The notes beneath the pieces are model-generated. The model ran no database searches. It was not told the DNA's origin and was given only the letters and a program-made list of their open reading frames with translations. This document shows, piece by piece, positions 14,419-27,995 of a stretch of DNA of 64,000 nucleotides; positions within the stretch are counted from its first letter, which is position 1; the number at the start of each line of letters is the position of its first letter. Source of the DNA: Strix aluco (taxonomy: Eukaryota; Chordata; Aves; Strigiformes; Strigidae); the NCBI RefSeq assembly GCF_031877795.1, contig NC_133971.1, positions 3,032,195 through 3,096,194 of the forward strand, given 5' to 3'. The position numbers were made by a program, and so were the translations under genes.

Positions 14419-14851
14419 TTCATTACAGCATAGGACCCACCACTGACAGTCAGTATCTAGAGCTCATAAAAGCAAAAGTACAAGGAGCACTGCCAAGAAA
14501 GCTTGACATTTTACTCAATGTTTTTGCTGTTTCTACCATGACAAGCATATTGTTGACCAGAAGTTTGATGACCTGGAAAAATCTGCCAGGTTTTGTGGTG
14601 AGCTAATGTCTTGCCCATTTCATATATCTAGAAGGCTAAGAAAACTAATACAGTTTTGGTTTTTATACATTGTAGACTCCTGTTTTGCAATCATGTGTTT
14701 TTCACTACAGTGTCTTCCTGAGAAATCTACCTCAGGTGCTTTGAAGTATCCTCAAAGGCAACCACATATTTTTATTAACAGAATTTAGAAGTTTAACTTC
14801 ATTCTCTAAATCGTATCTATATGAAATGCCTCTGGAGAAGTAGCTGAATAT

Positions 14852-15220
14852 TGTTATAAATGGCGAGGCAGAGGCGAAAATGTCTTTAATAAATTTATTT
14901 GCAATAAGAACAAGCAAAAAAACTAGGCACGCCGGGGGGCAGGGGGGGCTTCCCACTCCGCACCAACGAGCACCGGGTGGTGCTACGTCACTCTCTTTTA
15001 TAGTCCCTCCTTCACATGCGCAGCGGGGTCCCTCAAACTTTCCCGGGCTTTCTGGTGTTGCTGGGGCTCCTGGCAGGGATTCCTCCAATCATATTTCACC
15101 TGCGCAATCCGGTGTTGCTGGGGTCTTCTGACAGGGGTCCCGCCAGTAATTTTCCACCTGCTTAGCATCTGTCACGGAGGAAAAAAACTCCAAACTCCTT
15201 TTAACAATAAAACTACGACA
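14852..15220 (-). mobile_element. Solo LTR of an endogenous retrovirus, minus orientation
   Basis: The 369-bp unit starts TGTTATAAATGG and ends CTACGACA (TG...CA). On the minus strand it has a TATA box (GACTATAAAAG, about 14994-15004) and, about 100 bases on, an AATAAA (14886-14898 region), the order expected for U3-R-U5. Flanking 5-mers aatat/aatct differ at one base and may be a target duplication. U3 holds a 57-bp tandem duplication. No viral coding sequence adjoins it. Family not identified. Confidence 0.65.
15052..15165. repeat. 57-bp tandem duplication in the U3 part of the 14.9-kb LTR
   Basis: GGTGTTGCTGGGG occurs at 15054 and again at 15111, and both copies run on to a TTTCACCTGC or TTTCCACCTGC end. 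The copies are diverged, so the duplication is old and belongs to the element. It resembles retroviral enhancer repeats. Confidence 0.7.
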
Positions 15221-17421
15221 AATCTCCTTTAACTTGTGTACATGGCAAACTCTTAACAAAGTCATCATATTCTAACACGAATCACCACCATATTCTTCAC
15301 AATATCAATGTGACAAAGCTGCTGAAACATCTAATGCGACAAACAGAATAAATCCAAGTAGCACAGGAAGGACAGGACTGGCTCCTGTTCTGCATGTGTT
15401 TCTGCAGGCAAACTGGACAAAATGAGCTTTGGGAGAAAAGGGAGCAGTGGCAGAATTCATGGAATATGATGACTACAAAGAAATTTACTTCTACTTAGTT
15501 TATGAGATCATTAACAGAAAACTTGCAATTAAGGTTTCTATTTCATGCTTCTTGGTAAATCAGATTTCCATAACACCACAGCACACTGGATACTTGGCTA
15601 TTGTGGAAAGCCAAGTACTAGAAGCTTCTTTGATTCCAGTAGAATTTTAGTCCGTCAGTATTTTAATCATTTCTTATCCTAAAAACAGAGCTCAATTGCT
15701 GTTAAATTATTACATAAGCCATTTTAATCCTGCTATGATCCCTTTACTGATACCCTACAGCAGACAGTTTTGTCACCTACAGTAAAAACAGTTTCTCAAT
15801 AAGACTGTTCCTTGAACAGGAGTGGCACTGGAAAAACGTTTCATAGCACCTCCGATTATCCAAGGAATTTTTTTTTCCTTCAATCTTAGTCTGTAAGGAC
15901 CATAAATTAAGGGTTTTACATAAAAGAATACTCAAACTCCCCCTTCCCACCTAGCTTCAGGCTACCACCCATTCCTGCAAGGACAGCAGTGCTCCCTCAG
16001 GCAGCCGGTTTCAATATGATTCCTGCTTGAATTTTCGGTCCACACACATGTTGTCTAATCCCTGAATAAACGATGGAATCAGGAAGTTTCTTCTGGTTGT
16101 CAGGGTCCAGCAGGGCTACTGCATCTCACCACACTGCTGTTTTGCAACCTCTTTAAAATTCAAAGTTTCTGCCATCCTCGCTTAGGTAACGCTCCCACAG
16201 CCACCGGGAATATAAACGGGCACAGAACAGTGTGAGTGGATCAGTATATCCCTGTTTGTTCCCCTGACTGAAACTTATAAAAAGCCAGCTTACAAATGGC
16301 AAGCAAGGTCTTACATATTTTGCACAAAGTGTGTGTGCTGGCATTAATGCTCCTACAAATGCTCTACCAGCTGGCTGGTGGTGGCTGAGCCAGTTCCTCT
16401 GCTGAGCAGCAGCATGACCTCTAGCTATCAAAGATTACAGCAGCATGAAAGGCTCATTTTCCAGCGTGATGCTAAGCAGGATGAAAAAGGGTACTGGTGT
16501 AGCCCCCGATGGGCTGGAAAAAGGCACTACCATAGACCTACAATATCAAGCCATGAGGCACATGTCTACCCTGTCATTAAGGACCCACATGTAAATTAAT
16601 GCATTAATGCTTTATGCATTACATATACTGCAATACCCAGTGATGGACTAATTATCTTTAACCTAATGTGTCACTTCAGGCATCAGCTCCAAGATTTATA
16701 TAATGTGTTACACAAAGTTTACTTTGTCCTATCCACTCTGACAATTTTTTACCTCATAGTACTCCCTTATATTCCCTTCCCTAAGGACTCGTCACAATGA
16801 CTCGCTGCTCACTTGGGGAGGGATCTGGAAACAGAAATGTAGAGCCAAACTCTCAAATCCAACATTGTAGGTACTCGGCACCGCTCCTCTTTTTGGCCAG
16901 GACACATTCCAGGTAAGAGCCAAAGTGCAAAGGCATTTTGCACATTTCTGTATTTTCAGTAGAAAAAGGGACCATCTTTAGTAAAAATATGAAAGGACCA
17001 TACCCATCAACAGCCCTGTAGCTTTGTCTAAAAGTAGAAATAGAAGCTCAAAAGTGTTTCATCAGGCAACACAAGGAGGTTTCACATAACGGTGAGCAAG
17101 GTCCACAGCACCCTACACAGATGAGTCCTGAGGTACAAACCCACCTCACCAGCTGCCACGGTGAGGAAGGCAGAGTCATATGAAATCAGTCTGGCAGAGG
17201 CAATCCTGGCAATGGTCTCACATCTAACTGCCACCAACTTCACCCACTCTGCTGATCTGGCCACCTTGAAGATGTTTCTCTTGGAAGTTACAAGGTACTG
17301 ACCCTTCTGTAAAACGTACAGGGGCAGAAGGCTAAGCTTTAGAACAGTGATACTCACAACATTCAGAGAAATGCAGACACACTCTTTGACACCATCTTTA
17401 TGACTAGAATGAGATGAGCTA
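15221..17421. other. Intergenic between the two solo LTRs
   Basis: Unique sequence. TTAATGCATTAATGC at about 16600 is a small palindrome-rich patch. No gene or repeat family recognised. Confidence 0.6.
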
Positions 17422-17994
17422 TGTCGTGGTTTGAACCCAGCCAGCAGCCAAGCACTACGCAGCTGCTTGCTCACCCTCCCCCTGCCCAGGGGATGTGGGA
17501 GAGATTGGGGGTGAAGGGGAGATAAAGGGAGACTCATAGGCTGAGATTTAAAAGTTTAATAATTGTAATAAAATAAAGCAATAAGAATAATAGAAAGTAC
17601 AAACAGGTAATGCACAATGCAATTGCTCACCACCCACTAACCGGTACCTAGCCCGTTCCCAGCCGGTGATCCCAAAATACCAAGATCCCGCAGTCGCAAT
17701 CCTGGAAGTGAGAGAGAACCCCCTCCTTCCCCTCCTCTATATCCTGAGCATGACGTTACGTGATATGGAATATTCCATTGGCTAATTTGGGTCCAGTGCT
17801 CTGGCTGTGCTCCCTCCCAGCTTCTTATGCACCTACTCATGGACAGGACATGGGGAGTTGGAGATCTTGATCTCTGAGCAACAGCTGAATTCCCAGCACT
17901 CTTCCCATACCAAATCCCTTACTGAATCCAAAACACAGCACTATTCTAGATACTAAGAAGAAAAATTAATTCTATCCCAGCTGAAACCAGGACA
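17422..17994 (-). mobile_element. Solo LTR of an avian ERVL-like family, minus orientation
   Basis: The unit starts TGTCGTGGTTTGAACCCAGC and ends AGCTGAAACCAGGACA. Internal landmarks are GCACAATGCAATTGCTCACC, CTGAGCATGACGTTACGTGA, CATTGGCTAATTTGGGTCC and AAAACACAGCACTATTCTAG. I recall this order from a very common LTR of neoavian genomes (TguLTR5-like). Promoter landmarks are read on the minus strand, where the TATA region is degenerate. The flanks agree only as xxCTA, so the target duplication has decayed. No internal retroviral genes lie beside it. Confidence 0.8.
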
Positions 17995-18060
17995 GTCTAA
18001 GAAATTCATAGTAATGAAAGGGAGAGCACATTCTCTGGCAGTGCTGTGTGATAAGAAGGA

Positions 18061-18080
18061 ATATTTTTTTAAAAAAATAT
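18061..18080. repeat. Perfect 20-bp palindrome
   Basis: ATATTTTTTTAAAAAAATAT is fully self-complementary. It lies 66 bases from the end of the 17.4-kb LTR. Confidence 0.95.
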
Positions 18081-19777
18081 CAGCAGGAAGAGGCCTGTTC
18101 CAAAATGTTTCATTTTCCTGGTAAAGAATGATTAGAGAACACTAAGATATGTATTTTTAAAGGATTTGATTTAATAACAGAATCAGCCATAGCAGATTAT
18201 TTTTTCCCAGTACAGACTGAAGAAACATGGATGACAGTCTAGAGGACAAAAAAAGACTGTAGCAAATGAGGCTTAAAGTACCAAGCAGTGTGGACAGCAG
18301 CAGAAGTAAGGAGTTTGCGTGACAGAAAACCTGGCAGACAATAACCTCAGTGTCAGCGCTGGGAGAGAACAGCTCAATAAGAACAGTATCACAAGCCAAG
18401 GCAAGAGCACGGCAAGGTCGGCGGACGTGGCATCAGCAGTATAACGGAAGAGGACGTGACTTTTGGGGATTGTCAAGGCTTTCTTCAATTGCTCTGCTTC
18501 ATTTCAGGTAACGCATGCCTGCCTCCCGCGTTGGCAATGCAGTGCCCATGGCAGCACCAGTGCTGCATCTCTGGCCAAAGCCTTTCACGCTTCTCTGCTT
18601 TCCTGCAGACAGCTGCCATGGCTGCCAGCTGATGCAAGGGAAAGCCTTTGCGTTCACCAACTCTAACCACAGGAAAACTCTACGTTGAAGTTTTTATTTC
18701 GTTCATACTATCCACACACAGACACGTGTCGTGGGGCAGGCATAGGGCTCTAAAAACCACAGAAATTATACTTTCAACGTACGTTCAGATTTGTCACCTT
18801 GAAAAGGGTCTTCCCCTTTCTTTACTTACCTATTGTGAGGATGATTAACTAGTTGTTAGATCAGCGATCATGTTAAATCTCCACCCAAAAGTTTGCGCCC
18901 ACAGAAATGGACACAACTTCTTTCTGGGTTTGCGTTGACATGAGCATCTTCTCCCCTCCCTGTCTAAAATGCACTTCCATAAAACCTGATCTAAACATTT
19001 TCCTGAAGGATTTTCTCTCACCAGCACATGGAACAAATAAGATGGGCTACAAAGAAGCAGTTAATGGATCCTTGTAACAAGCCACAAAAAAAAATCACAA
19101 ACATTACACAAGAGTGGCACTTCCTTCTGCCTATGCAAAATGAAACTGAAATCTCAAGGTGAGCCCTTTATTTACACTGAAACTTACATTTCTGATAAAA
19201 GTATAACCATGTATGAAACTAAATGACAAAGTAAACCACACAAATATATCAATGAGATTAACAAATAGCATCTATTATTAGCACTGGAGTGTAGCAGACA
19301 GGATAGCAACAGAACATACTGAAGTAGAAATGCAAGCTGAGTTTCAGAAATACTGTACCATATATATCCTCATGTAAAAAAGAACTAATTCAAAGAGCAC
19401 CTCGAGTTCTCAAGTAACTTCTTTCATTTTAGGATCGCTGAAGTTTTCTTTTGGAACTTATGTTACAGTTCTAGAGAACTGCACATACCCAATGCTGCAC
19501 AGCACTTTGTTTTTTGATTCATACTGAGGTCAACAGGACTTTTAGGCTGCATTTCACACATGTATCATCTCATAGTATTTAAAACCTGTGTATTAATACA
19601 GGGTATTATATATCATGTTATATAGATTATTATCTATAATATCACAGTATTTCCTAAGTACACTCAACATTGTTTATACAGCTGCTGATTTTATGCTTTC
19701 TTTTTGAAATTGTATCAATACCAGCACACAAAAAGTGAGTAACTCGCAGTAGCTGTTCCTGACATATACTGCAACAG

Positions 19778-19790
19778 CCACCAGATGGCA
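19778..19790 (+). promoter_or_regulatory. CTCF-like motif
   Basis: CCACCAGATGGCA fits the CTCF core CCASYAGRKGGCR by eye. Binding is not shown by the sequence. Confidence 0.4.
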
Positions 19791-20659
19791 ATAAAACCCA
19801 GCTAATGAGCAAAGTTCTGGCTTTAAAGCAACTTCAGAATCACTTTTAATTGTTGCCTTCCCTTCTTACGGCTGCTCTCGTTTATTGACAAGAAGTTCTC
19901 TATTCGAATATGTATTGTCAGATGACACATGAGCATTTTTTTTTCTCCTTAAAGACAGTTGCTTTTTTTCCCATTACTTGTGATACCATCAAACACTCTC
20001 ATTTCGTTATTTAATGGTTTTACTCAGGTACATATGCAAGGACCTATTCTTGGTGAATATATGGTCATGTACATAACAAATCTACTTCAGTTTAAAAAGA
20101 AAAAGAAAATCCATCTACATTAAAAAAACTACACTGGTAAGTGAGAAAAACTCCAGAACTTTCTCCTACTCATTCAGTTAGGCAAAAATTGCTAGTTAGG
20201 CTTTATTTTCAGGCAGAACTACACACAGTCATGCATAGAAACACAACCTTCATGGTGAGGGTCAGTGAATAGTTCCGCAGCTGACAGATGACATACAAAC
20301 TTTGCCAGCGATAAACCAGCCAAAGACCTTGCACTGGGACTTCTTCACCAACTTTTTCAAAGAACATTTCTTACACACTTTATCACTCAAGTATTAGTTT
20401 CATAACAATTACATTGTCTGCTGGGAAGGTCATTATGCTGAACTACCCAACTGCATATTCCATTAATCAAGCTTGTTCACTTTTCTAATGCTTCATTAAT
20501 TTGGACCACTTGGATCTTCTGCTCAGTTAATTCTTGACCTCCTCATGTAACAGCAGAATGCTGAAGGGGATTTTTTTCCTTATCCAATTAAAAAAAAAAA
20601 AAAAAAGTAGAAAGAAGAAAAAGGTGGAAAAAATGCTAAAGTATCTTGTCGACTCTAAT

Positions 20660-20790
20660 AGTAGGAGATGTGAAACTGTTGGGTGATTTGGGATTCTTTG
20701 TGCTCCTCTGTTTCCTCGGCAGGAAAATGGGACTTTCTCCCTCTGCAACCCTTCCTGAGGATCACTGCTGAGATTACTGCAACAATTAAT
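20660..20790 (+). mobile_element. MIR-like ancient SINE fragment
   Basis: GTGAAACTGTTGGGTGATTT, TTTGTGCTCCTCTGTTTCCTC and GGAAAATGGGACT follow the MIR core order (TGTGACCTTGGGCAAGT, CTGTGCCTCAGTTTCCTC, AAAATGGG). The match is by memory and diverged, as expected for an element this old. Confidence 0.45.
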
Positions 20791-23700
20791 TTGTTAAACC
20801 ATTTCACTGAAGTCAAACGAGGCTCACCAGCAAACCCTGGAAGGCCTGGGAGTTGTTTGGCCCTAATGAATGAAAGTATGTGACAGCAACATTTGTCATG
20901 TTTTCCATAATTTAGCTGCTCAACATTACCTTTCCCTGCACTGCAGCACTTAATAAGGCCCTTAATGTCCCCTTAATCAGTCCCTACTTAATGTTACTGC
21001 TCTGCTGCCTTCTTTGTGTGACTCTTTTCCCATAAGATATTAATAGCAGTTTCAAGGATAAAAAATACTGACAACTCCATATGTTATACAGTAGCAAGCT
21101 CCTTCCTTGACTGATTTATTTAAGTAGAGAAGTTGCAAAAATTTCTAAGCTGTTGTTGAAGGATAAATCAACACCTCTATCAGTGAAGCATTACATCTTT
21201 TGGGACTCCTTCTGTGCACCAGTCACAATCAATCCAAGAAATATATCTGTGTGTCCCTTCACCAGAGCATGGAGAATTTTTCTTGGCCAAATTCTCAGCA
21301 AGGACCATGGGTCATTAAAACTTAAGATCTATTTGCCTTCTTTTTATGCTTTCCTATTTTTAATGCATACTCATGTTGGATGAAAAGGCAGTAGGTAGCA
21401 GACCTGTGGTTCAGATTTAGCCACACAGGTGTCAGAAATTTAGCGTAACACTATGCTACACATGATGGTCCTCTTAAGGATTTTCAAACAGGAAGTATGC
21501 TAGATTCTGTCTTCAGTGTGAAGCTGATTTTAAGCATCCCCAGCAGGCTAGTGAAATAACAATTAACAGTCTCAGCAGAGCACCATCTTCAAACCTGCTC
21601 AGCCAATTTTTTTTTCTCAATGCAATTTTTCCATCCTGCTGAAAAGAACTCTTCTTTTGCAACCTTCACAAGGTGCAAGATTAACTCGTGGAAGACACGT
21701 AAACACATATGCGTTAACAATTTACCTGTCAAAAGAGGTTTCATATTTTTACAGAAACTTCACAGAAAAATAACAGTCTTAAGCTGCATCACTTACATTG
21801 ATCTGAACACATGAACACCATTGCAAGTTTTATCACCTAATATTTCCCTTCTTTGTAATTTTCATGTGCTGTATTCTACTGTGTTGGTGATTTCAGTGAA
21901 ACGTATGAGACTACATCCAGAAGATAGGTTTAATCAGCTGGAATAAGAGAAAAGCCCGAAGTGTTTCCTCCATTCCTTAGTAACCATGTCAGCATCACAG
22001 GCAAAGATGGGATTGAGGGAGAAAACACTAATGCTAGTAGCTTCAGTGTATGAGTTCCTCTAGATCAGTGTTGCTCAGATCATCCTGGGTGTTCATAAAA
22101 ACACTGTTCATTTAACAACAGCATTCTTCAGGTTAAAAAAAAAAAAAGTATCACTTACATTCATACTTCACTCATCATGGTAGTGAAAAAGTATGAGTCA
22201 CTACAAGTGAGCAAGAAACGCACAGTCCAGTAAAATGAAGAATGTCATTGCCAAAGCTGGTGGTTCCTGGGAAATCAGAGAGAAATTCTTTATTTCACTA
22301 GCTCCAGAATTGAACCCAGGCACTTCTCCTAGGTCCAAACACAGTATTCATGGAGAATTAAGCATCTGAGAATGGGACTCGTAAGCAATGTTACACTGAA
22401 TCCACAACTATCTGTCGTAGCCCACAAATGTGTCCCGAGGACACAGATCAGCCTTATCTTGCTGCTGCATAGCTGTTGAGTTGGGGTGGCAGGGAAGCCA
22501 ATCTGCTTGCTTGGGATCCACAGCCTGGAGAGAGGAAAACTTCAGATGAGTTACCAAAAAAAAGAGGTGCATTTTCTGGTATGTCAGATAGCATGAAAAG
22601 GTGAGTTCTGCAGTGGGAAGAGTGTAGATTTCCCTGTGCAAATTACATTTGGTACAATTTTACTTACCTGCCTAGACCCTCTCCTGCTTTTATACGGATT
22701 TTATATGAAAAAAAAACAACACCAAAAAAACCCACAACCCAAACCCAAAAAAATAACTATAAAAAAAACCAAGAGAACTATGAAATCCAGTTCCCTGTTT
22801 TTTAAAAACAGAATACCTGAGAGGAACTCAGAAGTAATACTGTGAACTACAACAGCCTGCAGACATACAAACTTTCAGATACGGTACGCAAGAGTCACTT
22901 TTGGGGACCCTACTGCGCATCACGCTGCGGTGATGCCTGAACCCCGGGAGCACAGTGCCAGGGGCACTGTTTTCCCACGGGAAAACGCAGCGTAATGAAG
23001 CACTGCCATCTGCCAGACGGCTGCGACTGCAAGAGTAGCCTGGCCTTGCAGACAAAATGTCCCTAAGAAATCTGAGAGGGGTGCGCCCATGGACATACCT
23101 GTCATACAACCAGAATGCCATTACGGCTTAATTGTGATACGTTTTCAGGTTGTGTCCCTCAGGGTTGGCAGCCAACAAATGCCCAGTTTCTGGATCCTGA
23201 TCAGCTGGAATAAGAGGAAGACCAAGCTGCTCAACTCCGGCAAAAATGAGACATGCAAAACTTTCTAATAAACCTTTGAGGTGCCTCTGAAACAGGGTGT
23301 CTCAAAGGACAGACAGGAATTGGGCAGGGATTTTCCCACGATCCCCGCTCTGCCTAAGCTCCACTTTGAATGCCTAAATCCTTTCTTTCATTCAAACTTG
23401 GCCCGCCCTGTAGAACACAAGATGCACCAAGGAGCTGTGAGACAAACCCCCTGCTCATCTGTGAGGCATTTCTGCCAATACTTCCCTCTGTGTAATTTCC
23501 TCTTTACTCCTCCCCACCTCACAAGCACTTTGCTGTGACCGCTTTATCCACTAACACTAAAAATTACCAAAAAATCCTTAAAACGCCCGTGCTCAGCAGA
23601 CCATCCTGCATCACTACTCTCTTGCACTGTCCTTTTCTGCCTGAGCATCTTCACACCCTGAGGTTCCAGCACAAGGCCACGTATGGCTGTCACGCCCCCA

Positions 23701-25470
23701 CAGCCATCTCTTCCCCCCTGCCATTTTGGTTTCAGCGTGGGTGTGAAGGCTGACTTGCAGTGCTCAGCACCCTGTATATTTGTTCACGCCTTGGAAACCT
23801 TCCCCGCAGAGCTGCTGAGCCAACGAGGGGTCCAGAGTGTCCGTCTCTTCACCTTTCGACAGCACTCGACGTCACTTAAGGGGCCAGAAATAGAGAGAGT
23901 AGCACGACTTCCCCAGCGGTGATAAACGTCGCTCTTGTTGCTGAAATGCTTATCTCACTAATAAAGGCAGGTTGGATGCGCTTATTAGTTTAGCTCAGAA
24001 AGTTGAAGTAAAATAGACTGTCTAAAGCAGAACTCAGCTCGCCTCGGGGTCGCTTTCATTCTGAAAATATTGCCTTACTCAGGGTCTGAAATGAAGCTAA
24101 GGAAGAGCTGGTGTGCTGAAAGCTGGTCTGCTTTTTCCAGACTATAAATTAATCTAATAAAAGATATTACCTCTCCTACAATCCTTGCTTACCAAAAAGC
24201 TTAACAGCTTATTTCTGGAGATAAATCGCAGTATATAACTTTCCATTTTGAAACACAAAGCTGACAGGTGTCATCTGATGAACCAAAGGAAAGGAAAATT
24301 AAAAAAATTCTTAGCTTTCTTACAAAGCTCCCGTCCAAATATTTTAAAAATCTTTCTACTGCTTTTGCTGGATGTTGGGAAAGATCCTGACAAAAACACA
24401 AACAACAAAACCCAGAGTCTTTGTATGGCCTCATCTATCAACAAGACTTATCTGCAAATTGCTAGCAAGAAGAAGAAGGACATGGAAAGAGAGGATGTAA
24501 AAGCAGTATTAATGAGAGAACGGTGGCGCGCGATCCTTAGTACCACCATGACCCGAGCGTGAAGCCAAGTCCTGCTTTCTCTGGCAGCACAAGGTCAAAC
24601 CTTCTCAGAAAGGCTGTGCAACAAGTTTTGACTCCTGCGTTCCCATTATGGTTTGTGACTTTCTTTATTTTGTAGCTTAATCACTGCTAGGTCATTTGGA
24701 TTTCATCATCCTAACTTTTCCCAAACCCTTGACAAAGACCTTCTAGGAAGTTTTCATTAAAAAAAAACCCACTGAGGAACAGTGGCTCTCCCACATTTTT
24801 CAAGGAATACATCTTCATATCTTTTTTATACATAACTGTGAGCCTGAGCCAGGGATGGAGGCTCTGAAGCTATGGTGCAGACTCCAAAGAGGTGGTTTCA
24901 ACATAATGGGGAGACTGTAAATAAATAAATAAAATAGACTAAAAAAGTCCAAGCTCCACTGAACCAGTGTCTGCTCTCTGCAGCGGCAGCTCAGGTATCT
25001 TTGCAGCATGCTTTCAGAAGAGGAAGCGCCCTGCTGAAATACTGAACGGCTCTGAATAGACCCAGATTGGCTCAGACACACTCCCCAGCTCAGTCACGGT
25101 GCCAGCCCTTTTGGCAGGAGATGGAGGAGTTGGCAGGAGCCTACAGATGAAGTAGCTGCAAGGCAAGAAGGGGGAAACGCCTCGGGGGAGTGGGGAGCAA
25201 GAACAGGGACAACCAAACCCAGTGCAGAATGTGGCCATGTCCCTTCTAAACTGTGTTTAGTATTTTAGCTCTGGCCCCTCTTCGACTGCCCATCGTCCTC
25301 TCTGAAGTAGGTATTTCAAGCACATGCTTATACACTACTGACTACCACTGTAAGCTTGTCCTTTGGTCGTGTTTTCCAGGGGAGACTAGTTTAAATACGT
25401 GTTTAACTGTTTGTTTTACTCAGTTTAACAGCACTACCAATTCTTTTCTCAAACCAAAACTTGCAAACAT

Positions 25471-25545
25471 GATATATATATATATAACTCAAGTATATAT
25501 AACATAATAAAAGTGTGTATATATATATATATAACATAACTCAAG
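25471..25545. repeat. (TA)n-rich low-complexity block with near duplication
   Basis: Two TA runs are each followed by ATAACTCAAG or ATAACATAACTCAAG, so the block is a short imperfect duplication around TA dinucleotides. Confidence 0.85.
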
Positions 25546-27235
25546 TTCTTTTTTTAATAGTAAATACACCTCGGAACTCAAGTTACCCTAAATTATTCGC
25601 AAATCTTTAGAGGTAAAATGAGGAAAAAAAAAAAAAAACCAACTAAAAATTACAAACAAAAAGTTTCACTTTGAATACTTTCCTTACTTATAGTATGTAC
25701 CTTCTGAAAAGAGAATTATCAGAAATACAGCTCTTTGTTGTGCACATTCTTTCTCACTAATAAATACTATTCTGCAAGGATACAGATATGACCAGGGACA
25801 GCTGCTCCCAGCTCCTGATTCCTTCAAATTCAGGAACAGGTTTCACAAACTCCAACTTTCTTTACATCACTGAGGATAGCGTTCTCCATTATAAAACCAA
25901 ACCCAAAATAAGCTTACTTAGTAAAATTTTCTCTTCTCTGTACCACGGCGCTGACAGCTGAACAGCCATTTCAGTGCAGATGGCAATCAGAGGAAGGTCT
26001 GTAGACACCCCTCTGCATCTAGGAGTTTTGGAAGCAGCTCCTCAGCGCTGCAGTGCATGGATCCACTTTATTATAACATGAGGTCTCACCGTTCCACACC
26101 TTAATGTGACGATATTTCACAAATGTAACCTCGTAACAGGTATAAGGAGGGGAAATGTTATTCCTCTTATTTTTATGGATGGATTGAGGATCAGATACAA
26201 CCAATGATGACCAGAAATGAGTCCGTTAAGAGAACTTTCTAATTACGTTTCACATTTTCCATTCATTCACTGCATGAAATATAGAAACCGCCCTGCAGCA
26301 TGCTTTTTCTTTCCAGGATTCTCCCTTTGATACGAACACCTTAACCACCAGACAACAGATAACATCTGCTTTGATGCTCTAGACCATTCTCTGCTGCCCC
26401 TTCAAAAGGGGGGGGGGGGCAAACACTGCATCCACCCCAAACCAGATAATAAATCAGGATGCTCTTTAAGGAGATGGGAGAAGAACCTGAATCTTCCTAT
26501 TAATGCTAGTTTATTGATTAATGAGTCAGGAGAGCATTGCAAGGTTTCTGGCTTTGCTTTTAGAAAACATAATGACTGTTCCCAAAACCGCTGTGCATCA
26601 CACCCATCCTTGCAGTTTTATCAAGTGCATGGTGAGAAGTCAGATTAGATAAAGACACTAATGGGGCCAAAGCAGAATAATTCCTAACCTCTGATTTCAA
26701 GTGGCTTTCAGCATGAATGTACTATTCAGTTGCATCAAGGCTGGGACAGCTCTGGGCACATACAAAAGTACAAATCTAGGCACCCAACAAACTGCAAAGT
26801 AAAATAAAATTTAAAAAAAAAAAAGAAAAAGAAAAAAAGAACTCCAAGGCTGGGTGAAAGCTCATAAAGAATTTTCAGAATATTGATTTGGGGCTTGGTG
26901 ACCTAAATTCTGCCTGTTTCTACGTCCACATCTTTCTACAGGATCTCAGCCTGCACAGCAGTCTGAGACATAAAGGATTATCTCTAGGCTGCCTAAACCC
27001 TCCAGCTAAGATCTGAACCCTACTGACCTCTCAGAAACAGAGCAGAGAGCACTGACACCAGCAGTCATCGACACTGGAATAGTTAAGTTCAGATGAATCA
27101 GTACTCGTTTTCAATGGTGTCCAGGGAAGATTCTCAGGCAATGCAATCTGTATTACCCAGCAGGCCAGGATACTTTTTTTCTTTCTTTCTTTCCTTAATT
27201 TTCCATAATTTTCTAACAAACTTTTCTCTCTTGTC

Positions 27236-27297
27236 AACAACAACAACAACAAAAAAAAAAAAAAAACCACAAAAAAAGGAAAAAAAAAAAAAAAAGA
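27236..27297. repeat. (CAA)n and poly(A) low-complexity tract
   Basis: Five CAA units run into A-runs separated by CC and GG. A complementary T/C-rich tract (CTTTCTTTCTTTCC) lies about 60 bases upstream, so the region could fold back. Confidence 0.9.
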
Positions 27298-27593
27298 CAT
27301 AGAAGGGAGAGCTTGCCAGCTTCAGGAAATGGTTCGTTAAGTGAGGTCTAATCTTTATCTCTTTATAGAGGCTGGAATATTGCCATCTTCCTTGGAGCTA
27401 CTGACTCCAATAATAGACAGAGCTTCACCTTCATGGTTTTCGTCAGCCAAAAAAAAAAAAAAAAAAAGATTTGGACTCGATTTTTTTTACACTTTATGCA
27501 GACTTGTGTGCAGAGTCTATCATACACAAGGCCTGAGAAAGGTTATTGGAGCCTCCTGACAAATAATAACCAAACTAAGTGTATACAAACTAA

Positions 27594-27637
27594 ATCTTCA
27601 CTGCCTATTGTTGATCTTCACTGCCTATTGTTGATCT
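27594..27637. repeat. 20-bp perfect tandem duplication (2.2 copies)
   Basis: ATCTTCACTGCCTATTGTTG occurs at 27594 and 27614 with no mismatch, followed by ATCT. Identity of the copies means a recent duplication. Confidence 0.95.
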
Positions 27638-27982
27638 AAGATGATAAGACTTGATCATCTTTGCATTCAATTGCTTAAATCCTGTTTCAGGATCTATAAA
27701 ACTTGTAATATTTCACTGAAGGACAGTTCATTTGTAAAAACAAAAACTTAACTCCCAAAAATTAACTAATATTTGCAGTTAACTAAACATCTGAAAATGG
27801 CTGCCACATACCTCTTTTAGTTGCACTTCATAGCATGTTCTCTATTTAAATAAAATCAGAATTAATTTTTTTAAAAAAATATTTGATTTTGACACAAAGG
27901 CTTCACCAATGGACGTCAGGGTTTGCAGGAATGCACAGGCGTAAGGCCGGCAAAACACAGCGCAGGCAGTTCACCCCGTTTG

Positions 27983-27995
27983 CCACAAGATGGCA
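27983..27995 (+). promoter_or_regulatory. CTCF-like motif
   Basis: CCACAAGATGGCA, in GTTTGCCACAAGATGGCACA, fits the CTCF core with one off-consensus base. Confidence 0.35.

Larger units (their letters stand above)
7061..14851. other. Intergenic, AT-rich
   Basis: Contains homopolymer runs, a short GT run near 10587, a CTCF-like motif at 10665 and the diverged duplication at 14273-14418. A segment at 10500-10575 with AATAAAG and TGTGGGGAAC could be a remnant LTR end, but lacks boundaries. No gene recognised. Confidence 0.6.

Noticed and set aside
17082..17537. 151-codon minus-strand frame
   Set aside because: Part of it is solo LTR sequence and the rest has no similarity.
22290..22330. tRNA T-arm-like word GAATTGAACCCAGG
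   Set aside because: No cloverleaf, A box or acceptor stem around it on either strand.
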